Source: Bacillota bacterium
GTDB taxonomy: Bacteria > Bacillota > Clostridia > Clostridiales > Clostridiaceae
Direction of reading: 5' to 3'
DNA length: 21,417 nucleotides
Assembly: GCA_023451395.1 (NCBI GenBank)
Contig: JAEXZL010000005.1
Span: 1-21,417 of the forward strand
The notes below the pieces were generated by a model. It made no database searches, was not told where the DNA came from, and saw only the letters and a list, made by a program, of their open reading frames with translations. This document shows, piece by piece, positions 1 to 6,688 of the stretch. The position numbers were made by a program, and so were the translations under genes. Numbering within the stretch: the first letter of the stretch is position 1; every line of letters begins with the position of its first letter.

Positions 1-1
1 G

Positions 2-1423
2 TCACAAGGTGGCGGTGGTAATAGAGGGGTTATGAACTTTGGAAAGAGCAGAGCAAAGATAGCAACTCCTGATAAAAGAAGAATTACCTTCAATGATGTA
101 GCTGGTGCTGATGAAGAAAAAGCAGAACTAGCAGAAGTTGTTGACTTTTTAAAGCAGCCAAAGCGTTATCTAGATATGGGAGCAAGAATTCCTAAGGGAA
201 TACTCCTAGTAGGACCTCCTGGAACTGGTAAGACCTTATTGGCTAAAGCAGTAGCTGGAGAAGCGGGAGTTCCCTTCTTTACAATTTCCGGTTCAGATTT
301 TGTGGAAATGTTCGTAGGTGTTGGTGCTTCAAGAGTAAGAGACCTTTTTGAGCAGGCAAAGAAAAATGCAGCTTGTATCATATTCATAGATGAAATTGAC
401 GCAGTAGGTAGGCAAAGAGGTGCTGGCTTAGGCGGAGGACATGATGAAAGAGAGCAAACCTTAAATCAGCTTTTAGTTGAGATGGATGGCTTCGGAATTA
501 ATGAAGGAATCATTATGATAGCTGCCACTAACAGGCCTGATATATTGGATCCTGCTTTATTAAGACCAGGCAGATTTGACAGACAGATATTAGTAGGAGC
601 TCCAGATGTAAAGGGAAGGGAAGAAATTCTTAAGGTTCATACAAGAAATAAACCTCTTTCAGGAAATATAGACCTAAATATTCTTGCAAAAAGAACACCA
701 GGCTTTACAGGTGCAGATATTGAGAACTTAACAAATGAAGCAGCGCTTTTAGCTGTAAGAAGAGATAAAAAGATAATTGAAATGAGCGAAATGGAAGAGG
801 CTATAACCCGTGTCATAGCAGGGCCTGAAAAGAAGAGCAGGGTTATAAGTGATCATGATAGAAAGCTTACTGCTTATCATGAAGCAGGGCATGCAGTTGT
901 TATGAAGCTTTTACCAAATGCTGATCCGGTTCATGAAATAAGCATAATTCCTAGAGGAATGGCTGGTGGATATACCATGCATCTTCCTAAGGAGGATAGA
1001 TCCTACACTTCAAAGTCAAAGCTTAAGGATGATATGATAGGCCTTTTAGGTGGAAGGGTTGCAGAAAAGCTAATTCTAGGTGATATAAGTACAGGAGCAA
1101 AAAATGACATAGATAGAGCAAGTAATATTGCAAGAGCTATGGTTATGGAATATGGTATGAGTGATAACCTTGGACCTATTTCCTTTGGTTCTGACCACAA
1201 TGAAGTCTTTTTAGGAAGAGATATTGGAAGAAGCAGAAACTTCAGTGAGGAGATTGGTTCTAAGATAGATAAAGAGGTTAAAGATCTCATTGATGAAGCT
1301 TATAATAGTGCAGAAAAATTGCTTACAGAAAACATAACTAAGCTTCATGCAGTAGCTCATGCTCTTCTTGATAAGGAAAAAATTGAAGCTGAAGAATTCT
1401 ATGAAATATTTCAAAACTCATAA
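2..1423 (+). CDS. ftsH: ATP-dependent zinc metalloprotease FtsH, 3' portion (5' end outside window)
   Basis: Membrane-anchored AAA+ protease that unfolds and degrades misassembled membrane proteins and short-lived regulators. The frame is open from base 2, reading a Gly-rich SQGGGGNRG linker before the first in-window ATG at 32, so the true start and the N-terminal transmembrane part (about 140 residues in the family) lie upstream; the ATG at 32 is internal. Counting from that Met: Walker A GPPGTGKT at 61-68, Walker B IIFIDEID at 116-123, second region of homology with arginine fingers in RPGRFDR at 178-184, zinc site HEAGH at 283-287, and the likely third zinc ligand D359 in TGAKND. All key residues are intact. 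The C-terminal tail after the protease domain is short, ending in QNS. The stop codon lies inside the terminator stem. Identification is near certain. Confidence 0.98.
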   Translation, partial: SQGGGGNRGVMNFGKSRAKIATPDKRRITFNDVAGADEEKAELAEVVDFLKQPKRYLDMGARIPKGILLVGPPGTGKTLLAKAVAGEAGVPFFTISGSDFVEMFVGVGASRVRDLFEQAKKNAACIIFIDEIDAVGRQRGAGLGGGHDEREQTLNQLLVEMDGFGINEGIIMIAATNRPDILDPALLRPGRFDRQILVGAPDVKGREEILKVHTRNKPLSGNIDLNILAKRTPGFTGADIENLTNEAALLAVRRDKKIIEMSEMEEAITRVIAGPEKKSRVISDHDRKLTAYHEAGHAVVMKLLPNADPVHEISIIPRGMAGGYTMHLPKEDRSYTSKSKLKDDMIGLLGGRVAEKLILGDISTGAKNDIDRASNIARAMVMEYGMSDNLGPISFGSDHNEVFLGRDIGRSRNFSEEIGSKIDKEVKDLIDEAYNSAEKLLTENITKLHAVAHALLDKEKIEAEEFYEIFQNS

Positions 1424-1450
1424 ACGCCAATTTATTGGCGTTTATTTTTT
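1422..1450 (+). terminator. Rho-independent terminator of ftsH
   Basis: A perfect 9-bp stem, AAACGCCAA (1422-1430) with TTGGCGTTT (1435-1443), has a TTTA loop and runs into a T-rich tract at 1441-1450. The ftsH stop codon (1421-1423) overlaps the left arm, so a ribosome on the stop could interfere with folding. The minus-strand gene downstream converges on it, but there is only a poor T tract in that direction. Confidence 0.93.
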
Positions 1451-1456
1451 TACAGT

Positions 1457-1639
1457 TTATTTCTGCTTATCTTTTGGAAGAGATTTATACAAAATTACGT
1501 ATAAAACTATAGAAATTGAAAGAAGACCTCCTTGAACTACTAAACGGATAATTTTTTCAGATATTAAATTACCTATTATTATAGATAGACCTGAAAATAA
1601 ACAAGCTGCAATTAAGATAATTTCTCTGGAAACTTTCAT
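1457..1639 (-). CDS. Small two-helix membrane protein, unknown function
   Basis: A 60-residue protein that I do not recognise. It begins with a short basic N-terminus (MKVSRE), followed by two hydrophobic stretches at about residues 7-27 and 33-51, then a charged tail ending SLPKDKQK. This predicts a helical hairpin with both ends in the cytoplasm. On the minus strand an AAGGAG ribosome binding site lies 9 bases before the ATG, which makes this a real gene rather than a shadow. It converges on ftsH and shares the short gap holding that gene's terminator. No partner gene is adjacent on its strand. It could be a stress or envelope micro-protein, but nothing in the sequence decides this. Confidence 0.72.
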   Translation of the reverse strand: MKVSREIILIAACLFSGLSIIIGNLISEKIIRLVVQGGLLSISIVLYVILYKSLPKDKQK

Positions 1640-1832
1640 AAATTGACCACTCCTTAAAGTTAAAGATTCTGAACAAGAGATAATAATCGCTTTTAAATCC
1701 TTTGAATAATATGTCGGACTTTATATATATAATATACTATATTTAGTAGATTATAGAAATATATTATAGAAATATATATATGATTCTTCAAGAAATAATT
1801 TGATATAAGATTTAATTATTCTTTTATTCTTT

Positions 1833-1863
1833 ATGCACTATTTCAGTTTGATGTATAGTGCAT
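1833..1863. repeat. 9-bp inverted repeat upstream of fhs
   Basis: ATGCACTAT at 1833-1841 is the exact reverse complement of ATAGTGCAT at 1855-1863, separated by 13 bases. No run of T follows, so it is not a usual terminator. It could be an operator with widely spaced half sites or an RNA stem. Function is unknown. Confidence 0.55.
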
Positions 1864-1880
1864 GATTATATTTGTTCTTA

Positions 1881-1962
1881 GTGGATAATTATATTGGTAT
1901 TATGGCGTATAAATATATTGCTGTTATGGTCTATAAATATATTGGTATTATGGTGGATAATT
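1881..1962. repeat. 24-bp tandem repeat, three units plus a partial fourth
   Basis: Units are 1881-1904, 1905-1928 and 1929-1952, followed by a 10-base start of a fourth (GTGGATAATT, 1953-1962) that exactly matches the start of unit 1. The units share the core ATATTG-TATTATGG with scattered substitutions, and a more degenerate unit may lie just before 1881. The array sits 166 bases before the fhs start codon. Confidence 0.8.
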
Positions 1963-2127
1963 TTTAGGGTGCATGTCTTTATTTTGCTGAAGGTTATGGT
2001 TATAATAGTAGTGTATTGAAATTTCTGAATACATAGAAGTTTAATTAACCGTTAGATGAAATTAAATTGGGATGAGGATTGGTACTAAAGCAAAATAATA
2101 TAATTTATGAAGGAGAGGTTTATTTCC

Positions 2128-3798
2128 ATGAAAAGTGATATTGAGATTGCACAAAGTGCAAAGATGGAGCCAATAGTAAAGATAGCTTCTGCTCTTGGAC
2201 TTTCTGAAGAGGACATTGATTTATACGGAAAGTTTAAATGTAAGATATCTCTAGAGGCATATAATGGATTAAAGGATAAGAAAGATGGCAATCTTATTTT
2301 GGTAACTGCTATAAATCCTACACCGGCAGGAGAGGGTAAATCCACCGTTACTGTTGGTTTAGGCCAAGCATTAAATAAAATAGATAAAAAAGCTGTTATT
2401 GCTTTGAGAGAACCCTCATTAGGGCCAGTTTTTGGAGTAAAGGGAGGAGCTGCAGGAGGAGGATATGCTCAGGTAGTGCCTATGGAGGATATTAACCTGC
2501 ACTTCACTGGTGATATGCATGCAATTACCTCAGCAAATAACTTAATTTGTGCTGCTATTGATAATCACATTCACCAAGGAAATGCTTTGAGGATAGATAG
2601 CAGAAGAATTACCTTTAAAAGGGTATTGGATATGAATGATAGAGCCTTGCGTAATGTAGTGGTAAGCCTTGGAGGTAAACTCAATGGTTTTCCAAGAGAA
2701 GATGGTTTTATGATAACCGTTGCCTCAGAGATAATGGCTATACTTTGTCTTTCACATGATCTTGAGGATTTAAAAAATAATATTGGAAATATAATAGTAG
2801 GTTATAACTTAGATGGTGAGCCTGTGTATGCAAAAGAACTTAATATACAGGGAGCTGCTGCATTATTAATGAAGGAGGCTATAAAGCCAAATCTTGTGCA
2901 AACTCTCGAAAATACTCCAGCAATTATACATGGCGGACCTTTTGCTAACATAGCACATGGCTGCAACAGCTTAATTGCAACAAAAATGGCTTTAAAGCTT
3001 GGAGAGTATGTAGTAACAGAAGCGGGCTTCGGTGCTGATTTAGGTGCTGAAAAGTTTTTTGATATCAAATGCAGATATGGAGACCTTAAGCCAAGCTGTG
3101 TAGTACTAGTAGCAACCTTAAGAGCTATTAAGCATCATGGTGGAGTAGCAAAGGATAAGCTTAACGAAAGTAATATGCCTGCAGTGCATAAGGGGATAGA
3201 AAATCTTGAAAAGCAGATGGAAAATGTAAAGAAGTATGGAGTGCCAGTAGTTGTTGCTTTAAATAAATTTATAACAGATACTCCTGAGGAGATTGAATAT
3301 ATTAAGAGCTTCTGTGAAGAAAGAGGAGTGAAAGCCGTTCTTACTGAAGTATGGGAAAAAGGTGGCGAAGGCGGAAGAGCCTTAGCAGAGGCTGTAGTAG
3401 CTGAGACAGAAAAGGGAGAAGGAGATTTTAGAGTTCTCTATGATGAAAAGCTTCCTTTAAAGGAAAAGATATTAACTATTTGCAAAGAAATATATGGAGG
3501 AAGAGGAGTGAATTACACTCCACAAGCAGAAAAGCAGCTTCAAGAGCTAGAAAGATTAGGACTTGATAAAAAGCCTATTTGCATGGCTAAATCACAATAT
3601 TCCTTATCAGATAATCCTAAGCTTTTAGGAAGACCATCAAACTTTGAAATTACTGTTAAGGAGCTTAGAGTATCCAATGGTGCAGGCTTCGTTGTAGTAT
3701 TAACAGGAGATATAATGACAATGCCTGGACTACCAAAAGTGCCTGCTGCAGAAAAGATTGATATACTAGAAGGCGGAGAAATAGTAGGATTATTTTAA
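2128..3798 (+). CDS. fhs: Formate-tetrahydrofolate ligase (10-formyl-THF synthetase)
   Basis: ATP-dependent cytosolic enzyme joining formate to tetrahydrofolate to give 10-formyl-THF; it feeds purine and formyl-Met synthesis and serves one-carbon or acetogenic metabolism in clostridia. The chosen ATG gives 556 residues, the family norm, and a start MKSDIEIAQ that matches known FTHFS N-termini. An in-frame ATG at 2107 is rejected because the purine-rich AAGGAGAGG ribosome binding site (2110-2118) lies just downstream of it. The ATP site TPAGEGKST is at residues 65-73, the signature REPSLGPVFGVKGGAAGGG follows near 100, and VATLRAIKHHGG is near 330. Transcribed alone, with its own terminator. 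No folD or other one-carbon gene is adjacent. Confidence 0.98.
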   Translation: MKSDIEIAQSAKMEPIVKIASALGLSEEDIDLYGKFKCKISLEAYNGLKDKKDGNLILVTAINPTPAGEGKSTVTVGLGQALNKIDKKAVIALREPSLGPVFGVKGGAAGGGYAQVVPMEDINLHFTGDMHAITSANNLICAAIDNHIHQGNALRIDSRRITFKRVLDMNDRALRNVVVSLGGKLNGFPREDGFMITVASEIMAILCLSHDLEDLKNNIGNIIVGYNLDGEPVYAKELNIQGAAALLMKEAIKPNLVQTLENTPAIIHGGPFANIAHGCNSLIATKMALKLGEYVVTEAGFGADLGAEKFFDIKCRYGDLKPSCVVLVATLRAIKHHGGVAKDKLNESNMPAVHKGIENLEKQMENVKKYGVPVVVALNKFITDTPEEIEYIKSFCEERGVKAVLTEVWEKGGEGGRALAEAVVAETEKGEGDFRVLYDEKLPLKEKILTICKEIYGGRGVNYTPQAEKQLQELERLGLDKKPICMAKSQYSLSDNPKLLGRPSNFEITVKELRVSNGAGFVVVLTGDIMTMPGLPKVPAAEKIDILEGGEIVGLF

Positions 3799-3804
3799 AA
3801 AGGG

Positions 3805-3847
3805 TGCTGCTTTAGGGAGACTGATCTCTAAAGCAGCATTTTCTTTT
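3805..3847 (+). terminator. Rho-independent terminator of fhs
   Basis: An 11-bp perfect stem TGCTGCTTTAG (3805-3815) / CTAAAGCAGCA (3828-3838), extended inward by three more pairs including one G-T, with a GACTGA loop and a T-rich tract at 3839-3847. Confidence 0.94.
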
Positions 3848-4004
3848 TAAACCTGTTAATCGTATATGTAATATATAAAGCTTTTAGATAAGGGTGAGAA
3901 TATACACCGCTCCATTTTTTTGATAAATAATATAGATAATATGTAAATAATAATGGATTATTTGCTCTACTATGAAATTGTTACATAGATTTGTCTTTTA
4001 AACC

Positions 4005-4032
4005 TTGACATCCTAAGATAAATTGTTAAAAT
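4005..4032 (+). promoter_or_regulatory. Promoter of coaX
   Basis: The -35 box TTGACA at 4005-4010 is a full consensus match. After 16 bases comes the -10 box TAAAAT at 4027-4032, preceded by TGT (4024-4026), an extended -10. Two further copies of the TGn-TAAAAT element follow at 14-base steps, so the exact start may vary. Confidence 0.75.
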
Positions 4033-4062
4033 TAAATTGTTAAAATTAAATTGATAAAATTA
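4021..4062. repeat. Three 14-bp direct repeats carrying -10-like elements
   Basis: AATTGTTAAAATTA occurs at 4021-4034 and 4035-4048, and with one change (T to A at position 6) at 4049-4062. Each copy carries a TAAAAT hexamer preceded by TG one base upstream. Only the first is properly spaced from the TTGACA at 4005. Confidence 0.88.
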
Positions 4063-4065
4063 TAT

Positions 4066-4095
4066 GGAGGATATATTGGGCTAAATATATCCTCC
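4066..4095 (+). promoter_or_regulatory. Perfect 12-bp leader hairpin upstream of coaX
   Basis: GGAGGATATATT (4066-4077) pairs with AATATATCCTCC (4084-4095) around a six-base loop. No T tract follows, so it is not a usual terminator. Its right arm CCTCCTA (4091-4097) could instead pair with TAGGAGG (4143-4149), or its CCTCC with the coaX ribosome binding site GGAGG (4181-4185). Confidence 0.6.
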
Positions 4096-4148
4096 TACGT
4101 CTATTGATTTTCTGAAGGTTTATTAAGTACAGAAAGATATAATAGGAG

Positions 4149-4167
4149 GCAGCCTTAGGCTGCTTTT
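4149..4167 (+). terminator. Short GC-rich hairpin with TTTT in the coaX leader (possible attenuator)
   Basis: GCAGCC (4149-4154) pairs with GGCTGC (4158-4163) across a three-base loop, followed by TTTT then AATT. The stem is short and the T tract weak, so termination would be partial at best. It lies between the promoter and the coaX start. Confidence 0.4.
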
Positions 4168-4192
4168 AATTCTGTTAACTGGAGGCTATACA

Positions 4193-4972
4193 ATGATTTT
4201 ACTAATGGATGTAGGAAATACCAATATAGTAATAGGATTATACAAACAGGGAGAATACATAAATAGATGGAGATTGTCCACTGATGCCAACAAAACTTCG
4301 GACGAGTATTCAATTCAACTTATGCAGCTCTTTCAGCAGCATAATATCGACACTAAAGACGTTGAAGGGATAATTATATCCTCAGTGGTGCCTAATATAA
4401 TGCACTCTTTAGAAAATACCATAGAGAAATGCTTTAAGAAAAGGCCATTGGTAGTAGGACCAGGGGTTAAGACAGGAATTAATGTAAAATACGATAACCC
4501 AAAGGAGGTAGGTGCAGATAGGATAGTAAATGCCGTTGCAGCCAATGTTAAGTATAAAAGAGCAGTTATTATAATAGATTTTGGAACTGCAACAACCTTT
4601 TGTGCCGTAACTAAAAGTGGTAACTACTTAGGAGGGAACATATGCCCTGGGATAAAAATTTCCTCAGAGGCTTTATTTGCTAAAGCTGCTAGACTGCCCA
4701 GAGTTGAGCTTGAAAAACCATCTAGCCTCATATGTAAAAATACCGTTTCCAGCATGCAGGCAGGTATTATTTATGGTTATATAGGTCTTGTGGAGTATAT
4801 AACTGGCAAAATGAAGAAGGAAATGATTGACCTAGGTGAGGAGGAGCCATATGTTATAGCTACTGGAGGTTTAGCTAATCTAATTAATCAAGATACAGAT
4901 GTCATAGATGAGGTAGCCCCACTGCTCACACTAGAAGGACTTAAAATAATATATGAAAAGAATAGGGAGTAG
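4193..4972 (+). CDS. coaX: Type III pantothenate kinase CoaX
   Basis: Phosphorylates pantothenate with ATP in the first step of coenzyme A synthesis; type III enzymes are not feedback-inhibited by CoA. The 259-residue length is typical. ASKHA-fold phosphate motif 1 DVGNTN is at residues 6-11, the catalytic-site motif GADR at 107-110 (D109 the expected base), phosphate motif 2 DFGTATT at 129-135, and the following GGNICPGI at 148-154 also fits the family. The start is set by GGAGG at 4181-4185, seven bases before ATG. It stops five bases before dusB, whose GGGAG ribosome binding site lies inside the coaX end, so the two are probably co-transcribed and coupled. The long structured leader suggests regulation before translation. 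Confidence 0.97.
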   Translation: MILLMDVGNTNIVIGLYKQGEYINRWRLSTDANKTSDEYSIQLMQLFQQHNIDTKDVEGIIISSVVPNIMHSLENTIEKCFKKRPLVVGPGVKTGINVKYDNPKEVGADRIVNAVAANVKYKRAVIIIDFGTATTFCAVTKSGNYLGGNICPGIKISSEALFAKAARLPRVELEKPSSLICKNTVSSMQAGIIYGYIGLVEYITGKMKKEMIDLGEEEPYVIATGGLANLINQDTDVIDEVAPLLTLEGLKIIYEKNRE

Positions 4973-4977
4973 ACTTA

Positions 4978-5952
4978 ATGAAAATAGCCCACTTACATAT
5001 TGAAAATAATGTTTTTCTTGCTCCTATGGCTGGAGTAACAGATGCACCCTTCAGAGTGCTTTGCAAGGAAATGGGCTGCGGATTTACAGTTACAGAAATG
5101 GTTAGTGCCAGGGCTTTATATCATGGAAGCCGTAACACTCAAGAGCTTTTGCACATAGCTCCAGGAGAGATGCCTGCTGCAGCTCAAATCTTTGGAAGTG
5201 AGCCGGAAATAATGGCAGAGGTGGTAGAGATACATTTAAATCACCGGGAGGACATTGCTTTTATTGATATAAATATGGGTTGTCCTGTACCTAAAATAGT
5301 TAAAAATGGTGAGGGATCAGCATTAATGAAAAATGCTCCTTTAGCAGAAGCGATAGTTTCAGCTATTAAAAAAGTGAGCAGCAAGCCTGTGACAGTAAAG
5401 ATACGAAAGGGCTTTACTGAGGATAGTGTTAATGCAGTAGAATTTTCTAAAGTTCTAGAAGCTGCAGGTGCTGATGCCATAACAGTACATGGGAGAACTA
5501 GAGAGCAGATGTATCAGGGAAAAGCTGATTGGGATATAATAGCCAAGGTGAAAAAAGCTCTTAAGATTCCTGTGATTGGCAATGGCGATGTTTTCTCTGG
5601 AGAGGATGCTATAAAGCTTTTTCAGACTAGCGGCTGTGATGGTATTATGATAGCAAGAGGCTGTGAAGGCAATCCATGGATATTCAGTGAGATAAATTCA
5701 GCCCTTAAAAAGGAGAAATGGAACAAACCTTGCCAAAGTGAAAGAATAGATCTGTGTATTAGGCATTATAATCTAGCACTAGAATACCATGGAGAGGAAA
5801 AGGCCCTAAGAGAAATGCGAAAGCATATTAATTGGTATATAAAGGGCATGGAAAATAGTATAAACATGAAAAATATTATTAATCAGGAAAAATCTCCTGA
5901 AAGGGTTATAGAAATTCTTTCAGAATATAAGGAGACATTAACCTGTACTTAA
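4978..5952 (+). CDS. dusB: tRNA-dihydrouridine synthase, DusB/NifR3 type
   Basis: FMN- and NADPH-dependent enzyme reducing uridines to dihydrouridine in the tRNA D loop. The 324 residues show the TIM-barrel dihydrouridine synthase domain: FMN motif APMAGVTD at 15-22, NMGCPVPKI with catalytic C102, KIRKGF at 141-146, HGRTREQMYQG at 171-181, GNGD at 201-204 and MIARG at 224-228, then the helical C-terminal domain. The start ATG follows the coaX stop by five bases. No hairpin terminator is visible after its stop, so read-through toward greA is possible even though greA has its own promoter. Confidence 0.96.
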   Translation: MKIAHLHIENNVFLAPMAGVTDAPFRVLCKEMGCGFTVTEMVSARALYHGSRNTQELLHIAPGEMPAAAQIFGSEPEIMAEVVEIHLNHREDIAFIDINMGCPVPKIVKNGEGSALMKNAPLAEAIVSAIKKVSSKPVTVKIRKGFTEDSVNAVEFSKVLEAAGADAITVHGRTREQMYQGKADWDIIAKVKKALKIPVIGNGDVFSGEDAIKLFQTSGCDGIMIARGCEGNPWIFSEINSALKKEKWNKPCQSERIDLCIRHYNLALEYHGEEKALREMRKHINWYIKGMENSINMKNIINQEKSPERVIEILSEYKETLTCT

Positions 5953-6095
5953 TTTAGCTTTTTTGTTATTATACTTAGAATTACAGAATAGAATAGGGTA
6001 TAATTAATTGTTAATGGGTAATAATGAAATCTATTGAAAATTACCTATTGCTTTAATAAATATAAATGTTAAAATATTAAACTTGTAAGAGTAAA

Positions 6096-6136
6096 TTGAC
6101 AAACTAATTTTACTACATTATAATATTTTAAATATT
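6096..6136 (+). promoter_or_regulatory. Consensus promoter of greA with overlapping palindrome
   Basis: TTGACA (6096-6101) and TATAAT (6119-6124) are both full consensus matches separated by 17 bases. A 7-1-7 palindrome, AATATTT-T-AAATATT at 6122-6136, covers the end of the -10 box and the expected start site near 6131, and could be an operator, though it is pure A/T. The leader to the greA ATG is about 60 bases. Confidence 0.88.
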
Positions 6137-6192
6137 GGACTAGACATATAAATAAATAATATTTAAACCGTTTAATTAAAGGGGAGAGCAAA

Positions 6193-6675
6193 ATGAGTGA
6201 AGCTAAAAAGTATGTAATGACCTATGAAGGAGTTAAAAAGCTAGAGGATGAGCTTGAATATTTAAAAACCGTTAAAAGAAAGGAAATAACTGAAAAGATT
6301 AAAGTTGCCTTAGGCTATGGTGATCTTAGCGAAAATTCAGAATATGATGAAGCTAAGAATGAACAGGCTTTTACGGAAGGAAGAATTATTCAGCTTGAAA
6401 ATATGCTAAAAAATGCTGAGGTTGTAGATGAAAGCGAAATATCTACAGATATTGTTTCAATAGGTTCAGTTGTAAAGGTAAAAGATTTTGAGTTTGATGA
6501 GGATGTAGAATACTTTATAGTAGGCTCTGCAGAGGCAGATCCTATGGAATTTAAAATATCTAATGAATCTCCAGTAGGAAAGAGCCTTATGGGTAAAAAG
6601 GTTGGAGATGTGGTGGAGGTTAGTGTTCCAGGAGGAACAAATAAGTTTGAGATACTTGGAATAAGAAGAGCATAA
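6193..6675 (+). CDS. greA: Transcription elongation factor GreA
   Basis: Rescues backtracked RNA polymerase by stimulating cleavage of the transcript's 3' end. The 160-residue length is standard. The N-terminal part (about 1-75) is the antiparallel coiled coil that enters the secondary channel; its tip carries the acidic pair in GDLSENSEYDEAK. The C-terminal FKBP-like domain follows, with the conserved ending SPVGKSLMGKKVGD. A GGGGAG ribosome binding site precedes the ATG. lysS begins 13 bases after the stop, so greA-lysS form one unit under the strong upstream promoter. Confidence 0.97.
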   Translation: MSEAKKYVMTYEGVKKLEDELEYLKTVKRKEITEKIKVALGYGDLSENSEYDEAKNEQAFTEGRIIQLENMLKNAEVVDESEISTDIVSIGSVVKVKDFEFDEDVEYFIVGSAEADPMEFKISNESPVGKSLMGKKVGDVVEVSVPGGTNKFEILGIRRA

Positions 6676-6688
6676 GGAGGCTAATGCC

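Larger units (their letters stand above)
1640..2127. other. AT-rich gap between the small membrane gene and fhs
   Basis: No convincing coding region. It holds a 13-bp direct duplication (TTATAGAAATATA at 1751-1763 and 1764-1776), a 9-bp inverted repeat ATGCACTAT / ATAGTGCAT (1833-1841 and 1855-1863, 13-base loop, no T tract), the 24-bp tandem repeat at 1881-1962, and a possible -10 box TATAAT at 2001-2006 whose -35 (TTTATT, 1978-1983) is poor. A second TATAAT at 2099-2104 lies too close to the fhs ribosome binding site to be useful. I did not find a tetrahydrofolate riboswitch. Confidence 0.7.
3848..4192 (+). other. Intergenic region and probable long 5' leader of coaX
   Basis: No gene is seen. 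From left to right it holds featureless AT-rich DNA to about 4000, a strong promoter (4005-4032), three 14-bp direct repeats (4021-4062), a 12-bp hairpin (4066-4095), a short GC-rich hairpin followed by TTTT (4149-4167), and the coaX ribosome binding site GGAGG at 4181-4185. If transcription starts near 4039 the leader is about 150 bases. Confidence 0.65.

Noticed and set aside
166..387. Antisense open frames within ftsH, fhs, lysS, glyS, murD and other genes
   Set aside because: They lie opposite strongly conserved coding sequence, lack ribosome binding sites and show no recognisable protein features; they are shadows of the real genes.
1881..1962. Possible CRISPR array
   Set aside because: Units are directly adjacent with no unique spacers, diverge from each other, and no cas genes are nearby.
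2107..2127. In-frame ATG upstream of fhs that would add seven residues
   Set aside because: The AAGGAGAGG ribosome binding site lies just after this ATG and is correctly spaced for ATG 2128; family N-termini also match 2128.
1980..2127. Possible tetrahydrofolate riboswitch before fhs
   Set aside because: I could not find the conserved THF aptamer segments or a convincing nested stem structure.
6013..6049. Inverted repeat AATGGGTAAT / ATTACCTATT considered as a dusB terminator
   Set aside because: The 17-base loop and lack of a T tract do not fit a terminator. It is mostly A/T pairs with one wobble, so it may be chance.
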